From Acidimicrobiales bacterium (GTDB lineage: Bacteria > Actinomycetota > Acidimicrobiia > Acidimicrobiales > RAAP-2), in NCBI GenBank assembly GCA_025351385.1, contig JANXWA010000024.1, forward strand, positions 124,001-188,000: 64,000 nucleotides of DNA, read 5' to 3'. Shown here piece by piece: positions 33,488 through 41,961 of this stretch. Position 1 is the stretch's first letter. The number at the start of each line of letters is the position of its first letter. The position numbers and the translations under genes were made by a program. The notes beneath the pieces are model-generated. The model had not been told where the DNA came from and did not search any database. It saw only the letters and a list, made by a program, of their open reading frames with translations.

Positions 33488-34174
33488 ATGTCGAGAAATG
33501 GGAGGCTAGCGACGGTCCTCGGGCTCTTCGTGGTGGCCGTAGGTCTTGTCGTGGCAGCCGTCGCTGCGTTCCTCACCCCTGGGATCCCCGGTGGCGTCGT
33601 CAACTTCACGAGCGGCTCGGCCGGCCAGCCGGTCAGCCTGGTCGTACAGACCGTGCCCTCGATCGGCGTCGGCTTTGGCGACCATCCGACCTGGGTCTCG
33701 TACCTGGTGAAGACGCCATCAGGCAAATGGGTACACAGCACGACCTGGCAACTACCGGCCAACACCGTGGTCAACATGACGATCCTGCAGTACGACTCCG
33801 GAAGCCCGCTACGCAATCAGCAGTGGGGACAGGTCACGGGCACCCTCGGCAACACCATGAGCCTCAACGGCACCGCCACCAGCGCTTACAACTCGAACAC
33901 CGGCGACGGCGTCGGCCACACGTTCACCGTGCCGGCCTTGGGGCTCGACATACCTCTCGTGGGGATCGGCGGGGGCTCGACCAACGCCTGCAGTCAGGCG
34001 CCCTGCGGCACGAACTTCGACCACAACACCATCACGTTCAGCTTCAAGACGCCGGGACCCGGAAACTACCCCTGGCAGTGCTTCGTTCCCTGTGGCCTGG
34101 GCTACCTATTTGGAAATGGAGGGCCGATGTCGACGCAAGGCTACATGGGCGGCTTCTTGAAGGTGGTGGCGTAG
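33488..34174 (+). CDS. Membrane-anchored cupredoxin-like protein of the oxidase operon
   Basis: The 228-residue protein has an N-terminal membrane anchor (residues 7-29) and an extracytoplasmic cupredoxin fold. The first likely Cu ligand is His144 in GVGHTFTVPALGLDIPL. The C-terminal loop is CFVPCGLGY...GPM...GYMGG, with Cys198, Cys202, Met214 and Met220. The Cys-x3-Cys spacing is that of a CuA site, but the following His is Tyr206. It is the first gene of the oxidase operon (TAAGGGAGATGT ribosome-binding site), three bases before subunit II. A role as electron donor or extra copper subunit is inferred. Confidence 0.75.
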   Translation: MSRNGRLATVLGLFVVAVGLVVAAVAAFLTPGIPGGVVNFTSGSAGQPVSLVVQTVPSIGVGFGDHPTWVSYLVKTPSGKWVHSTTWQLPANTVVNMTILQYDSGSPLRNQQWGQVTGTLGNTMSLNGTATSAYNSNTGDGVGHTFTVPALGLDIPLVGIGGGSTNACSQAPCGTNFDHNTITFSFKTPGPGNYPWQCFVPCGLGYLFGNGGPMSTQGYMGGFLKVVA

Positions 34175-34177
34175 ATC

Positions 34178-35161
34178 ATGGCTGCTGAGAACTCCAAGGG
34201 CGAAGTGAACGATCTTCGTCGAATGACGATGATCTGGGTGGTCCTGTCGGTCGTGGCGGACCTGTTGTTCTGGTTCCTGGTCGGACCCCACGTGCCGCCG
34301 GGGCGGATGACCGAGACCGCAGTGAACAACCAGCGCACCTTCAATGTCCTGCTCGTCATCGCGTTGCCGGTCTTGATCGGTGTATGGGTGTACTTGGGCT
34401 ACGCGGCAACCATGTGGAGCGCGAAGCGCGAAGGCGTCGCCGAGTCGGTCGGGGGAGAGGGCGCCCGCACGAACCGCAAGGTCCAGGTCTGGTGGATTGC
34501 CCTCACTTCGGTCATCGTCATCTTCCTCGCGGGCTACGGCACCTTCGCCGTGATCGCCGAGCACGGATCGGGGGGTGGCGAAGGACCCAATCCGGTGTGG
34601 TCGCCCTCGGGAGCGACGCAGGCCGAGACGGCCGCCTTGAGCGGCAGTTCCTCTTGGACGCCGGGCCACGTTCTGGTCGTCCAGGTCATTGGCCAGCAGT
34701 GGAAGTTCACGTACCGCTACCCGAGCTTTGGGGGCTTCGAGTCGGACAAGCTCGTGCTGCCGGTGAACACCGAGATCGCCTTCAACGTGACCTCGCTCGA
34801 CGTGATCCACAGCTTCTGGGCTTACCAGTTGAGCGTCAAGGCCGACGCCAACCCGCAGTTGAACAACGTCGCGTACACCGAGACCAAGCACACGGGTAAC
34901 TTCACCGTACGGTGCAGCGAACTGTGCGGACTGTGGCACGGTTCGATGTACAACTTCGGAAAGGTCGTGTCGTCGACCGACTTCATGAACTGGGCGTCGA
35001 CGACCCAGTCAGCCAACGCCGCGAACACCGCGAACCTCCCGCCGTTCGCCTGGACGTACGTGCCCGACGCCAACGGGGCGTCCGGGGGCTGGTACCCGGA
35101 CGGTACCGTGACGCCCTACTCGACGGTGGAGACCTACGGTTCGAAGACCCCGGCCTCGTGA
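34178..35161 (+). CDS. coxB: Cytochrome c oxidase subunit II
   Basis: The 327-residue protein has two N-terminal membrane helices (about 14-36 and 55-77, with a further hydrophobic segment near 105-125) and a C-terminal cupredoxin domain. The dinuclear CuA site is complete: His211 (DVIHSFW), then Cys246, Glu248, Cys250, His254 and Met257 in CSELCGLWHGSM. It therefore accepts electrons from a c-type cytochrome or cupredoxin, not a quinol. The tail after residue 280 is longer than usual, with no haem-c motif. Confidence 0.93.
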   Translation: MAAENSKGEVNDLRRMTMIWVVLSVVADLLFWFLVGPHVPPGRMTETAVNNQRTFNVLLVIALPVLIGVWVYLGYAATMWSAKREGVAESVGGEGARTNRKVQVWWIALTSVIVIFLAGYGTFAVIAEHGSGGGEGPNPVWSPSGATQAETAALSGSSSWTPGHVLVVQVIGQQWKFTYRYPSFGGFESDKLVLPVNTEIAFNVTSLDVIHSFWAYQLSVKADANPQLNNVAYTETKHTGNFTVRCSELCGLWHGSMYNFGKVVSSTDFMNWASTTQSANAANTANLPPFAWTYVPDANGASGGWYPDGTVTPYSTVETYGSKTPAS

Positions 35162-35218
35162 CATGGGCGACCGCACGATGAATGAGACGCCAACGATGAA
35201 AGAAACGGAGATCGCGCG

Positions 35219-37177
35219 ATGACCATTAGCGCTGAACGACCGACCGACGTGGTGGCCAGCATCTCGGCACCGCCGCCCTCGGCCGCATCCTCGTGGACGC
35301 AACGACCAGGTTGGCTGAGCCAGCATCTCGGCACCGCAATCGTCGGTGCCGTGCTGGGCTACGTCCTGGGCCACTGGTTCGGGAACTTCGTTTCGAGCAG
35401 CTACCCCTACATCGCCAACAGCGGCCAGAACGCCATCGCCGACGCACTGGGACTCTCCGTCGGGGTCCTCGGTTGGCTGCTCGGCATCGGAGCCCTCAAC
35501 TACCCGTTGGCCAAGATGATTGGTCGTGAAGGTGGCGAGGAGCCGGCCGTTGAAGGCTGGAGCAAGTACTTCCGCTACTCCCTCGACCACAAGACCGTCG
35601 GCATGCAGTACATCGTCGGCGTACTGCTGTTCATGTTCACCGGTGGCCTCTTGGCCATGGCGATTCGCACCGAGCTGCTGAACCCGACCACGCACGTCTT
35701 CTCACCCGACACGTACATCAAGATCGTCAGCGAGCACGGGACCATCATGATGATGATGGCGACGTCGATCATCGTGGGCCCCCTGGGCAACTACCTGGTG
35801 CCGCTGATGATCGGTGCACGCCGCATGGCCTTCCCGCGGATCGAGGCCTTCAGCTTCTGGATCTTCGTCGCCGGCTACATGGTGATCTTCTCGGCTCTGC
35901 CGTTCGGAGGATTCCCGACCGGTTGGACCGGCTACGCCCCGCTCCAGACGCAGGCCGGCCCGGGGATGGTCTCGTACCTCCTCGGTTTCGCGGTCATTGG
36001 ACTGGGTATGATGGCCGCCGGTTTCAACATCGCGGTGACCATCATCAACTATCGCGCGCCGGGCATGACCTGGAGCCGCCTGCCGATCTTCGTCTGGTCG
36101 ATACTCGCGACCGCGGCGCTGCTCACGTTGGCGACTCCTGTGCTGTTCGCGGGAGGACTCTTCGGACTCCTGGACAAGACCATCCAGACCTCGTTCTACG
36201 TGACCGAGCACGGGGGCAGCTCGTACCTCTGGCAGAACCTGTTCTGGTTCTTCGGGCACCCCGAGGTGTACATCATGGCCCTGCCGGGATTCGGCATCGT
36301 GGGCGAGATCATGCCGGTCTTCACGAGAAAGCCCCTCTTCGCGTACAAGGTCGCCGCCGCCGGAATGATCGGTGTCGCTCTACTTTCGTTCTTCGTCTGG
36401 CAGCATCACCTGTTCCAGAGCGGTATCAACCCCGACATGAGGCCACTGTTCATGCTCACGACGGAGCTGATCTCGATTCCGACGGGATTCATCTTCCTCG
36501 TCGGCATGGGCACGCTCTATAAGGCGAAGATCAGATATGAGGTGCCGATGCTCTTCTGCATGGCGCTCTTCTTCAACTTCCTCATTGGCGGAGTGACCGG
36601 AGTCTTCCTCTCCGACGTTCCGGTGAACGTGACGGTGCACGGTGGCTTCTTCGTACTGTCGCACTTCCACTACACCATCATGGGAGGACTGCTCTTCGCC
36701 TTCATGGCCGGCCTGTACTTCTGGTTGCCCAAGATGACCGGGCGGATGATGAACTCGCGGATCGGGAAGTGGCACTTCTGGACGATGTTCATCTTCTTCA
36801 ACCTGACGTTCTTCCCGATGTTCGTCATCGGACTGCTCGGCCAGCCCCGTCGAGTGTTCACCTACGCCTCCAACCTGCAGGGCCTCAACGACTTCTCGTC
36901 GGTTAGTGCTTTCCTGCTCGGCATCTCTTTCCTGATCTTCTTCGCGAACCTGATGTGGTCGATGTTCATCAGCCCGGTTAAGGCCCCCGCGAACCCGTGG
37001 GACTCGCTGGGCCTGGAGTGGCAGACGGCGAATCCGGTGCCGCCGTATAACTTCGAGCGCATTCCCGTGATCATGACCGACCCCTACCGTTACAGCGAGC
37101 CGGGTGCGCCGGCGTTCGCCGACATGGGCGACGGATTGACGCAAAGTTCCTCGACGACCAGCAGTGACCAGGCCTAG
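35219..37177 (+). CDS. coxA: Haem-copper oxidase subunit I
   Basis: The 652-residue protein has the twelve core helices plus an N-terminal extension with two extra hydrophobic segments. Haem and CuB ligands are present: His173 (EHGTIMM), His347 with Tyr351 (GHPEVY), His396-His397, and His482/His484 (SHFHY). Glu349 at the end of the D-channel is kept. Against canonical A-type enzymes, the D-channel entry Asp (APDMAFPR) is Arg202 (ARRMAFPR), the K-channel Lys (PTGIK) is Ile425 (PTGFI), and the Mg-site Asp (HDTYY) is Gly475 (HGGFF). It is thus a divergent oxidase, perhaps with altered proton uptake. Confidence 0.93.
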   Translation: MTISAERPTDVVASISAPPPSAASSWTQRPGWLSQHLGTAIVGAVLGYVLGHWFGNFVSSSYPYIANSGQNAIADALGLSVGVLGWLLGIGALNYPLAKMIGREGGEEPAVEGWSKYFRYSLDHKTVGMQYIVGVLLFMFTGGLLAMAIRTELLNPTTHVFSPDTYIKIVSEHGTIMMMMATSIIVGPLGNYLVPLMIGARRMAFPRIEAFSFWIFVAGYMVIFSALPFGGFPTGWTGYAPLQTQAGPGMVSYLLGFAVIGLGMMAAGFNIAVTIINYRAPGMTWSRLPIFVWSILATAALLTLATPVLFAGGLFGLLDKTIQTSFYVTEHGGSSYLWQNLFWFFGHPEVYIMALPGFGIVGEIMPVFTRKPLFAYKVAAAGMIGVALLSFFVWQHHLFQSGINPDMRPLFMLTTELISIPTGFIFLVGMGTLYKAKIRYEVPMLFCMALFFNFLIGGVTGVFLSDVPVNVTVHGGFFVLSHFHYTIMGGLLFAFMAGLYFWLPKMTGRMMNSRIGKWHFWTMFIFFNLTFFPMFVIGLLGQPRRVFTYASNLQGLNDFSSVSAFLLGISFLIFFANLMWSMFISPVKAPANPWDSLGLEWQTANPVPPYNFERIPVIMTDPYRYSEPGAPAFADMGDGLTQSSSTTSSDQA

Positions 37178-37197
37178 CGGTGAGTGGAGACGACAGC

Positions 37198-37854
37198 ATG
37201 ACTGAAACCTTTGACAAGTCCCGGGGACCGAGCGAGACGCCCGAGGAACGCGAGTTCGAGTTGCGAGCGCAGATTGGTTCGATATGGTCCGGTGGCCGTC
37301 TGTTCATCGGCATGTACACCTTCCTCCTTGCGTCGCTCGTGTTCTCGTACTTCTACCTTCGTTCGAGCAACAACGGCATGGAGTGGCGTCCCCACAACCA
37401 GCACGCGCCGCTCTACTATGGATGGTCGATCTACCTGCTGACGGTGGCCGCGGCGCTCCTGGCGATCTACGGTCAGCGACGACTGCGCAAGGGCGACGTC
37501 GCCGACTTCCAGGTCGCGGGCTGGACTGGGGTGGTCTGCGGTCTCGTCGCTCTGTTCCTCCAGATATGGGAGTTCCAGAAGCTGTCGTTCTACCCGGGAG
37601 CGAGCGGCTATTCGTCGACCTTCATTGGATTCGCGGTCATGAACATCATGAGCCTGGTCATTGGCACGTACTGGCTCGAGACGACGCTGGCGCGCTCCTT
37701 GCGACTGCGGCGCGAACTGGGAGGGGACAAGCCCGAACTGTCGATGGCCGCGACGGCGCAGGAGTTCCGCGCGGGAGTGGCGTCGATGGCTTACTTCTGG
37801 GGGTTCCTCGCGATCGGCGGTGCGCTGCTCACCGCGATGTTCTACGTGATGTAA
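37198..37854 (+). CDS. coxC: Cytochrome c oxidase subunit III-like protein
   Basis: The 218-residue membrane protein has five hydrophobic segments. It contains RLFIGMYTFLLASLVFSYFYLRS near the start, the LFLQIWEFQKLSF segment (Glu within a helix, as in CoxIII), and a final YFWGFLAIGGALLTAMFYVM. It matches the short five-helix subunit III of actinobacterial oxidases. ATG 37198 is preferred to GTG 37180 because a GGAG site precedes it. Third core gene of the oxidase operon. Confidence 0.82.
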   Translation: MTETFDKSRGPSETPEEREFELRAQIGSIWSGGRLFIGMYTFLLASLVFSYFYLRSSNNGMEWRPHNQHAPLYYGWSIYLLTVAAALLAIYGQRRLRKGDVADFQVAGWTGVVCGLVALFLQIWEFQKLSFYPGASGYSSTFIGFAVMNIMSLVIGTYWLETTLARSLRLRRELGGDKPELSMAATAQEFRAGVASMAYFWGFLAIGGALLTAMFYVM

Positions 37855-37917
37855 GCCGTCTGCGAAAGAGCGCGGAAACAGGTCATGATGGAAACGAGGA
37901 ATGGTTAGGTGGTGATG

Positions 37918-38031
37918 ATGCAAGCTGTTAATGACTACATTGGTCCACAGGTACAGACGATGGTGGTCTTGCTGGGGGTCTTCGTGGCGGTATGTCTCTG
38001 GGGCTTCTTCCAGCGTCACCACTCCGAGTGA
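37918..38031 (+). CDS. 37-residue single-span membrane protein in the oxidase operon
   Basis: The short frame reads MQAVNDYIGPQVQ, then one hydrophobic helix with VVLLGVFVAVCLWGFF, then a basic QRHHSE end. AGGTGG lies five bases before the ATG, and its stop overlaps the next start (GTGA). It looks like a small accessory oxidase subunit of the CcoQ or subunit-IV kind. It is short, so the call rests on position, ribosome-binding site and coupling. Confidence 0.6.
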   Translation: MQAVNDYIGPQVQTMVVLLGVFVAVCLWGFFQRHHSE

Positions 38032-38846
38032 CGGCGGTCACCCCTTCGACGCAGGCATCGACGGGGATCGGCCAATTTAGGATTTTCCTCGCGGTACTCG
38101 GTCTCGGCCTGTGGGTGGCGTTCCTCGCTCCGCCGCTGGCCACGTGGGCCGGCCGATACGAGTTCGTCCAAGCCATCCAGTACGCGGTCTTCGCCTTCGC
38201 GGTACCGGCGCTGTGGGTCACCGGCGCGCAGTGGCACCGCGTGGGACTCGCGTCGAAAGAGGGACTGCTCGTCGGTCCTGACGGGACCCGTCTATCGTCG
38301 GCGACCTCGCGCTACGTGGACCGCGTCGCTGTGAACCGTGCCTCCACCGCGCACCAGCAGCGCGCGGTGATGGCCGCCCTCGTCTTCTCCGGCCTGTCGA
38401 TTCTCTGGAGGGTCGCGCCCGTCGTCGACTTCCTCGTGCGCCATCCCTGGATGGCGGTCATCGAGTCCTTGAGCCTCGTCGGAGCCGGCCTGGCCCTCTT
38501 CAGTGATCTCGTCGAGTCGCCTCCGATGAGGCCGGGCGCGACCCGCCCGTACCGGATCTGCATCGCCGCCGGCGTCATGTGGACGGCGTGGGTGGTCGCC
38601 TACTTGGACGGCATGTCCCATACGTCGTGGTACCACGCCTTCCACCACGTCGCCGGTCAGGGCGTGTCCCTGTCGGCGGACCAGCAACTGAGCGCCGGGC
38701 TGATCTGGCTCATCTCCGGTGCCGTCTTCGTGCCGATCATCTTCTGGAACCTCGTCTATTGGTTGCAGTCTGAAGAGGACCCCAACGAGGAACTCGGTCG
38801 GCTACTTCGCGAGGAGCGAACCCGGGGCTTCTTCGGCACCAACTGA
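38028..38846 (+). CDS. CtaG/Caa3-type oxidase assembly protein, first copy
   Basis: The 272-residue membrane protein has about seven helices. It shows the C-terminal features of the Caa3_CtaG family: a His-rich stretch HTSWYHAFHHVAGQG and SADQQLSAGLIWLISGAVFVPIIFW, the counterpart of DQQ-x-G-x3-W in the second copy at 40935. Such proteins help insert copper into subunit I. GTG 38028 overlaps the stop of the small protein before it. Resemblance to CtaG is moderate; it could be an oxidase subunit in its own right. Confidence 0.65.
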   Translation: MTAVTPSTQASTGIGQFRIFLAVLGLGLWVAFLAPPLATWAGRYEFVQAIQYAVFAFAVPALWVTGAQWHRVGLASKEGLLVGPDGTRLSSATSRYVDRVAVNRASTAHQQRAVMAALVFSGLSILWRVAPVVDFLVRHPWMAVIESLSLVGAGLALFSDLVESPPMRPGATRPYRICIAAGVMWTAWVVAYLDGMSHTSWYHAFHHVAGQGVSLSADQQLSAGLIWLISGAVFVPIIFWNLVYWLQSEEDPNEELGRLLREERTRGFFGTN

Positions 38847-38892
38847 CCGACGCGCTGTCGCCATTGGTCGGGCCGTGACGACGAGAACCCGC

Positions 38893-39570
38893 TTAGGTTC
38901 CGGAGAGCCTCTCGAGTGCGGGAAGTTTAAGGGTGACCAGATCGGTCGACAGGATCGCGTTGGCTCGAGCGAGGTGGTCGAGCGCCTGCGAACGGTCCTT
39001 GGCGAGGTAGCTCTCGCGAACCCCGAGGTCCCGGATCGTCTTGGTGTCCCCCGGGTGCTTGAACAGGTACGCAATGTCCGCGATGGCGCCATTGGCGTCG
39101 GAGTCCATCCAGATGATCGTCACCTTCAGCATCTTGTCGAGGGCCCTTCCCGCAGGGGTCTCGGCGGGTTGCAGATTGTTGGTCAGCTCGGACATGCTCG
39201 GGCCGGCGAATGAGCAGACGGTCTGGTCCTCGATTAGGTACTTGTCAATGACCTTGTGCTGGGCGGACGAGAGACTGCCCCCGGTCTCCTCGCGATAGAA
39301 ACGAAACGCCTCGCTGAGCCCGAACGTGCACTGCTTGATGTCGGCGTTGACCTGCTTCATCGTGGCGTTCTGCGCCGCGACGTCCTCAGCGTTGGTGATC
39401 GGGTGGGAGATGTCCGACACCACCGAGACGGCGATGATGATGATGACGGCCACGGTGACGAGGAACCAGGGCCGCTTGTACCAGAGTGAACGCTCGAGGC
39501 CGAGCGACGAGGTGGCCATGGAGGCCGGGTCGTAGGCGACGCTTTCGTCGGAGGGCCGGTCCTGCGTCAC
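38893..39570 (-). CDS. Single-span membrane protein of unknown function next to SCO1
   Basis: The 225-residue protein has a cytoplasmic N-terminus of about 35 residues, one membrane helix (FLVTVAVIIIIAVSVVSD), and an extracytoplasmic helical domain with two cysteines (IKQCTFGL and QTVCSFAG) that could bind copper or form a disulfide. No family is recognised. It is coupled to the SCO1 gene (GTGA overlap, 39567-39570), so a part in oxidase maturation is plausible. A small GAACC/GGTTC hairpin at 38885-38900 straddles its stop codon. Confidence 0.68.
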   Translation of the reverse strand: MTQDRPSDESVAYDPASMATSSLGLERSLWYKRPWFLVTVAVIIIIAVSVVSDISHPITNAEDVAAQNATMKQVNADIKQCTFGLSEAFRFYREETGGSLSSAQHKVIDKYLIEDQTVCSFAGPSMSELTNNLQPAETPAGRALDKMLKVTIIWMDSDANGAIADIAYLFKHPGDTKTIRDLGVRESYLAKDRSQALDHLARANAILSTDLVTLKLPALERLSGT

Positions 39571-40424
39571 TTGGCAAGACTAATGGCTACGTTGGCGATG
39601 CCCGTGGCGAAACGGCTCACCTCGGCCGGACTCAGATGGAAACGTCCGGAGTGGTCCTTGTTGGCGAACGGCAATGCGAGGTAGCGAAGCCGTCCGTCTG
39701 GAGCGATGAAGTATATGACGTTGTTGTGGGCCACCTGGTTCGCCAACCTACCCACGTTGACGGCAAGTCCGTAGTCGACCCACACGGAGTTCAATCGGTC
39801 GAGAGTTCCGGTGAGAAAGTAGACGGACCGAAGTCCGGACAGTCCGGTGTAGGAAATCGCGGGGGGACTCGCCTCGAGGCCGGGATGCTTGGGATCGGAG
39901 TTCACGACGGCGAAGTCGACCGTGGACGACGCGGCGCCGAGTCGACGTTGGGCGAGGCGGATTTCGGCGCCCACCACCGGACAGATGTCATTGCAGTCGC
40001 GGTTGAAGAACGTGAGGACGATCACCTTGCCACGGTGCCGCCCGAGTGACCACACCCGATTGAACTGGTCGCGCAGGGAGAAGTCAGGCGCCGTGGCCAC
40101 GCCTATCTCCTTCAAGCCAATGAAGGCGCGGGTCGACGCACCAACCTGGGGACCTGACGGTGTCACGGGGGTGGGCGCCAGGGTGAAGGTCGTCGTCGGA
40201 CCGCTCGTGCCGACGCCACCGAAGTAGTGCTCGACCAGGACTCCACCGAGGCCGAGGACCACGAAGACGGTGGTTACCAGGAGAACGAACTTGCCGGGAA
40301 TCGGTGCGCGTCCCATCTGGGGTCGGCCGTGCCGGCCCGCCGGAGCGGTCGCGTTCGCGAAGGCCGAGGCCCGTTGGGCCTCGCTCAGGGTCTCTTCGGG
40401 AGGCTCGGAATCTTCGCTCGTCAT
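39567..40424 (-). CDS. SCO1/SenC copper chaperone
   Basis: The 285-residue protein has a Pro-rich cytoplasmic N-terminus, one membrane helix (residues 45-65), and an extracytoplasmic thioredoxin-like domain. Its SCO1 copper site is CNDICP (Cys144, Cys148) and His233 in VAHNNVIYFIAPDG. SCO1 loads copper into the CuA site of subunit II. It is transcribed away from the second assembly unit at 40564, with 139 bases between starts. Confidence 0.9.
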   Translation of the reverse strand: MTSEDSEPPEETLSEAQRASAFANATAPAGRHGRPQMGRAPIPGKFVLLVTTVFVVLGLGGVLVEHYFGGVGTSGPTTTFTLAPTPVTPSGPQVGASTRAFIGLKEIGVATAPDFSLRDQFNRVWSLGRHRGKVIVLTFFNRDCNDICPVVGAEIRLAQRRLGAASSTVDFAVVNSDPKHPGLEASPPAISYTGLSGLRSVYFLTGTLDRLNSVWVDYGLAVNVGRLANQVAHNNVIYFIAPDGRLRYLALPFANKDHSGRFHLSPAEVSRFATGIANVAISLAK

Positions 40425-40551
40425 CTCGCCTATTCAGTCGAATGGTTTGGACCACTCTACCGACGTCGATTCTCGGTTCCCGAGACGACCGCCGGAGCGG
40501 AGGACCGCCCAGGTCACGCCTTTCGGGCCGAAAGATCGCAAGGTGGCCTTG

Positions 40552-40557
40552 TAGGGT
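40552..40557 (+). promoter_or_regulatory. -10 element, leaderless start at 40564
   Basis: TAGGGT, six bases, then GTG 40564. Confidence 0.55.
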
Positions 40558-40563
40558 GACGTC

Positions 40564-40938
40564 GTGGGCAACGATGAAGTCGAGGCTGGGGCGACGGCGA
40601 ACGTCGCCGCCAAGCGCCTGACGGGGACCGAGGCCCTAAAGGCGCACGTGACGCTGGCGCTCGGCTTGGCGTTGTGCGTCACGGCCTTCGTTTTTGAGAT
40701 CGAACGCGCACTCGGCGGCAACGACCTCAGCTGGGCTTACGTCTTCGAGTGGCCGCTCCTTGGAGCCTTCTCCGTCTACATGTGGTGGCGAGTGATCCAC
40801 CCGGAAGGGCCCACGCGCGCTTCCAAGGAGCCGACCCTCGCGCCAGAGTTCGACGGAATGCTCGCGGCCTGGCGCGAGCACCAGCGAGATCTCGCCCGGA
40901 ATCAGGAGTCCACGTCCCCCGAGCGCGAATCGAAGTGA
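40564..40938 (+). CDS. Small membrane protein, paralogue of the 33092 product
   Basis: The 124-residue protein has two membrane helices, HVTLALGLALCVTAFVFEIE and LSWAYVFEWPLLGAFSVYMWW, and a charged C-terminal tail. It aligns with the protein at 33092-33409 across both helices and the loop between them (ERALGGNDLSWAYVFEWP against SRALSGNTLSWAYVFEWP). It is coupled to the ctaG gene that follows (GTGA). Function unknown. Confidence 0.72.
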   Translation: MGNDEVEAGATANVAAKRLTGTEALKAHVTLALGLALCVTAFVFEIERALGGNDLSWAYVFEWPLLGAFSVYMWWRVIHPEGPTRASKEPTLAPEFDGMLAAWREHQRDLARNQESTSPERESK

Positions 40939-41876
40939 ACTACCTCGACGCCCACTGGTCCTTTGACCCGATGCTGCTCGCCGTCGCGCTCACGGTGGCT
41001 GCCCACGAGGTCGGACTGGCGCGGCTGCGCGTTCACTCGGCACCATCACGTACCCGCAGGCGTCGGCGCAACGCACTCGCGTTCTACGCGGGGCTCATCG
41101 TGCTCATGCTCGCGATCGTGTCGCCGATCGACTATTGGGCGTCGGACTACTTCTTCGTGCACATGCTCGAGCACCTGCTGCTCGCGTTCTTCGCTCCGAT
41201 GCTGATCGTCGCCGGAGCCCCGTGGGTGCCCCTGATGTTCGCCCTGCCCGTGGGAGCTCGACGGACTCTCGGGCGATTCCTGTTCCTCAGTCGCCGTGCT
41301 GAAGCACTGCGCGTGGTCGGCCGGTTCATTCGCAGTCCCTGGTTCGCGGTCGTCTCGTTCAATCTTGCGATGCTCGTGTGGCACGTGCCGTCGTGGTTCG
41401 ACCTGGCCGAGCGCAGCGCCGCGGTGCACGTTTGGCTGATGCACGGCAGCTTCATCGTCACCGGCGTGCTGTTCTGGCTCCAGATCATCCCCTCACACCC
41501 GATGAAGCCAGCGCGCGGACCGGTCTTCCAGGTCAGCGCCATCGTCGTGACCAACGTGCTGATGACGGTCCTGGCCATCTCGATGAGCATCCTGACCACC
41601 GTCAGTTGGTACTCCGTCTACGCCGGTCTGCCGGGCGTCACGCTGGCGCCGTTCGCCGACCAGCAGATCGGAGCGGCAATCCTCTGGGTCTGCGGCGACT
41701 TCTGGGCCCTGCCGGCGATCTACGTGGTCATCCGGCGCGCCCTCGACGCCGAGGCACCACTGGGTAGCGTGCTGGACCGATTGATGGGTCGTAGCGCAGG
41801 TCCTTCGATCGAGTCGTTCCGTCGGAACCAGGAGGGCGAGCCGAGCGAGCATCGTCCGGGGACGTCGGCGCCGTAG
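40935..41876 (+). CDS. ctaG: Cytochrome c oxidase assembly protein CtaG/Caa3 family
   Basis: The 313-residue membrane protein has seven to nine helices. It carries the family's conserved features: YFFVHMLEHLLLAFFAPMLIVAGAP (two His), LAMLVWHVPSWFD, VHVWLMHGSFIVTGVLFWLQI, and the C-terminal ADQQIGAAILWVCGDFWALPAIYVV. The His residues at membrane edges are thought to handle copper for CuB insertion. It shares the mRNA of the small protein before it and ends 85 bases before pyrR. Confidence 0.88.
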   Translation: MNYLDAHWSFDPMLLAVALTVAAHEVGLARLRVHSAPSRTRRRRRNALAFYAGLIVLMLAIVSPIDYWASDYFFVHMLEHLLLAFFAPMLIVAGAPWVPLMFALPVGARRTLGRFLFLSRRAEALRVVGRFIRSPWFAVVSFNLAMLVWHVPSWFDLAERSAAVHVWLMHGSFIVTGVLFWLQIIPSHPMKPARGPVFQVSAIVVTNVLMTVLAISMSILTTVSWYSVYAGLPGVTLAPFADQQIGAAILWVCGDFWALPAIYVVIRRALDAEAPLGSVLDRLMGRSAGPSIESFRRNQEGEPSEHRPGTSAP

Positions 41877-41904
41877 CGCTTCGAGGATCGGCACTGTCGT
41901 CTGC

Positions 41905-41957
41905 TACCGTGGACTGCAGTCGTGAAGCGGGTCCCGTGAGGCCCGAACGACGGGAGA
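41905..41957 (+). promoter_or_regulatory. pyr operon promoter and leader with PyrR-binding loop
   Basis: A TACCGT -10 box (41905-41910) precedes a leader of about 45 bases. At 41928-41945 the RNA would form CGGGTC-loop-GGCCCG around GUCCCGUGAGGCC. This matches the known PyrR anti-antiterminator consensus (ARUCCNGNGAGGYU) at nearly every position. The TCCCG at 41932-41936 can also pair with CGGGA at 41951-41955, which covers the ribosome-binding site of pyrR. No intrinsic terminator follows, so control would act on translation, as reported for Mycobacterium. Confidence 0.75.
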
Positions 41958-41961
41958 CATC

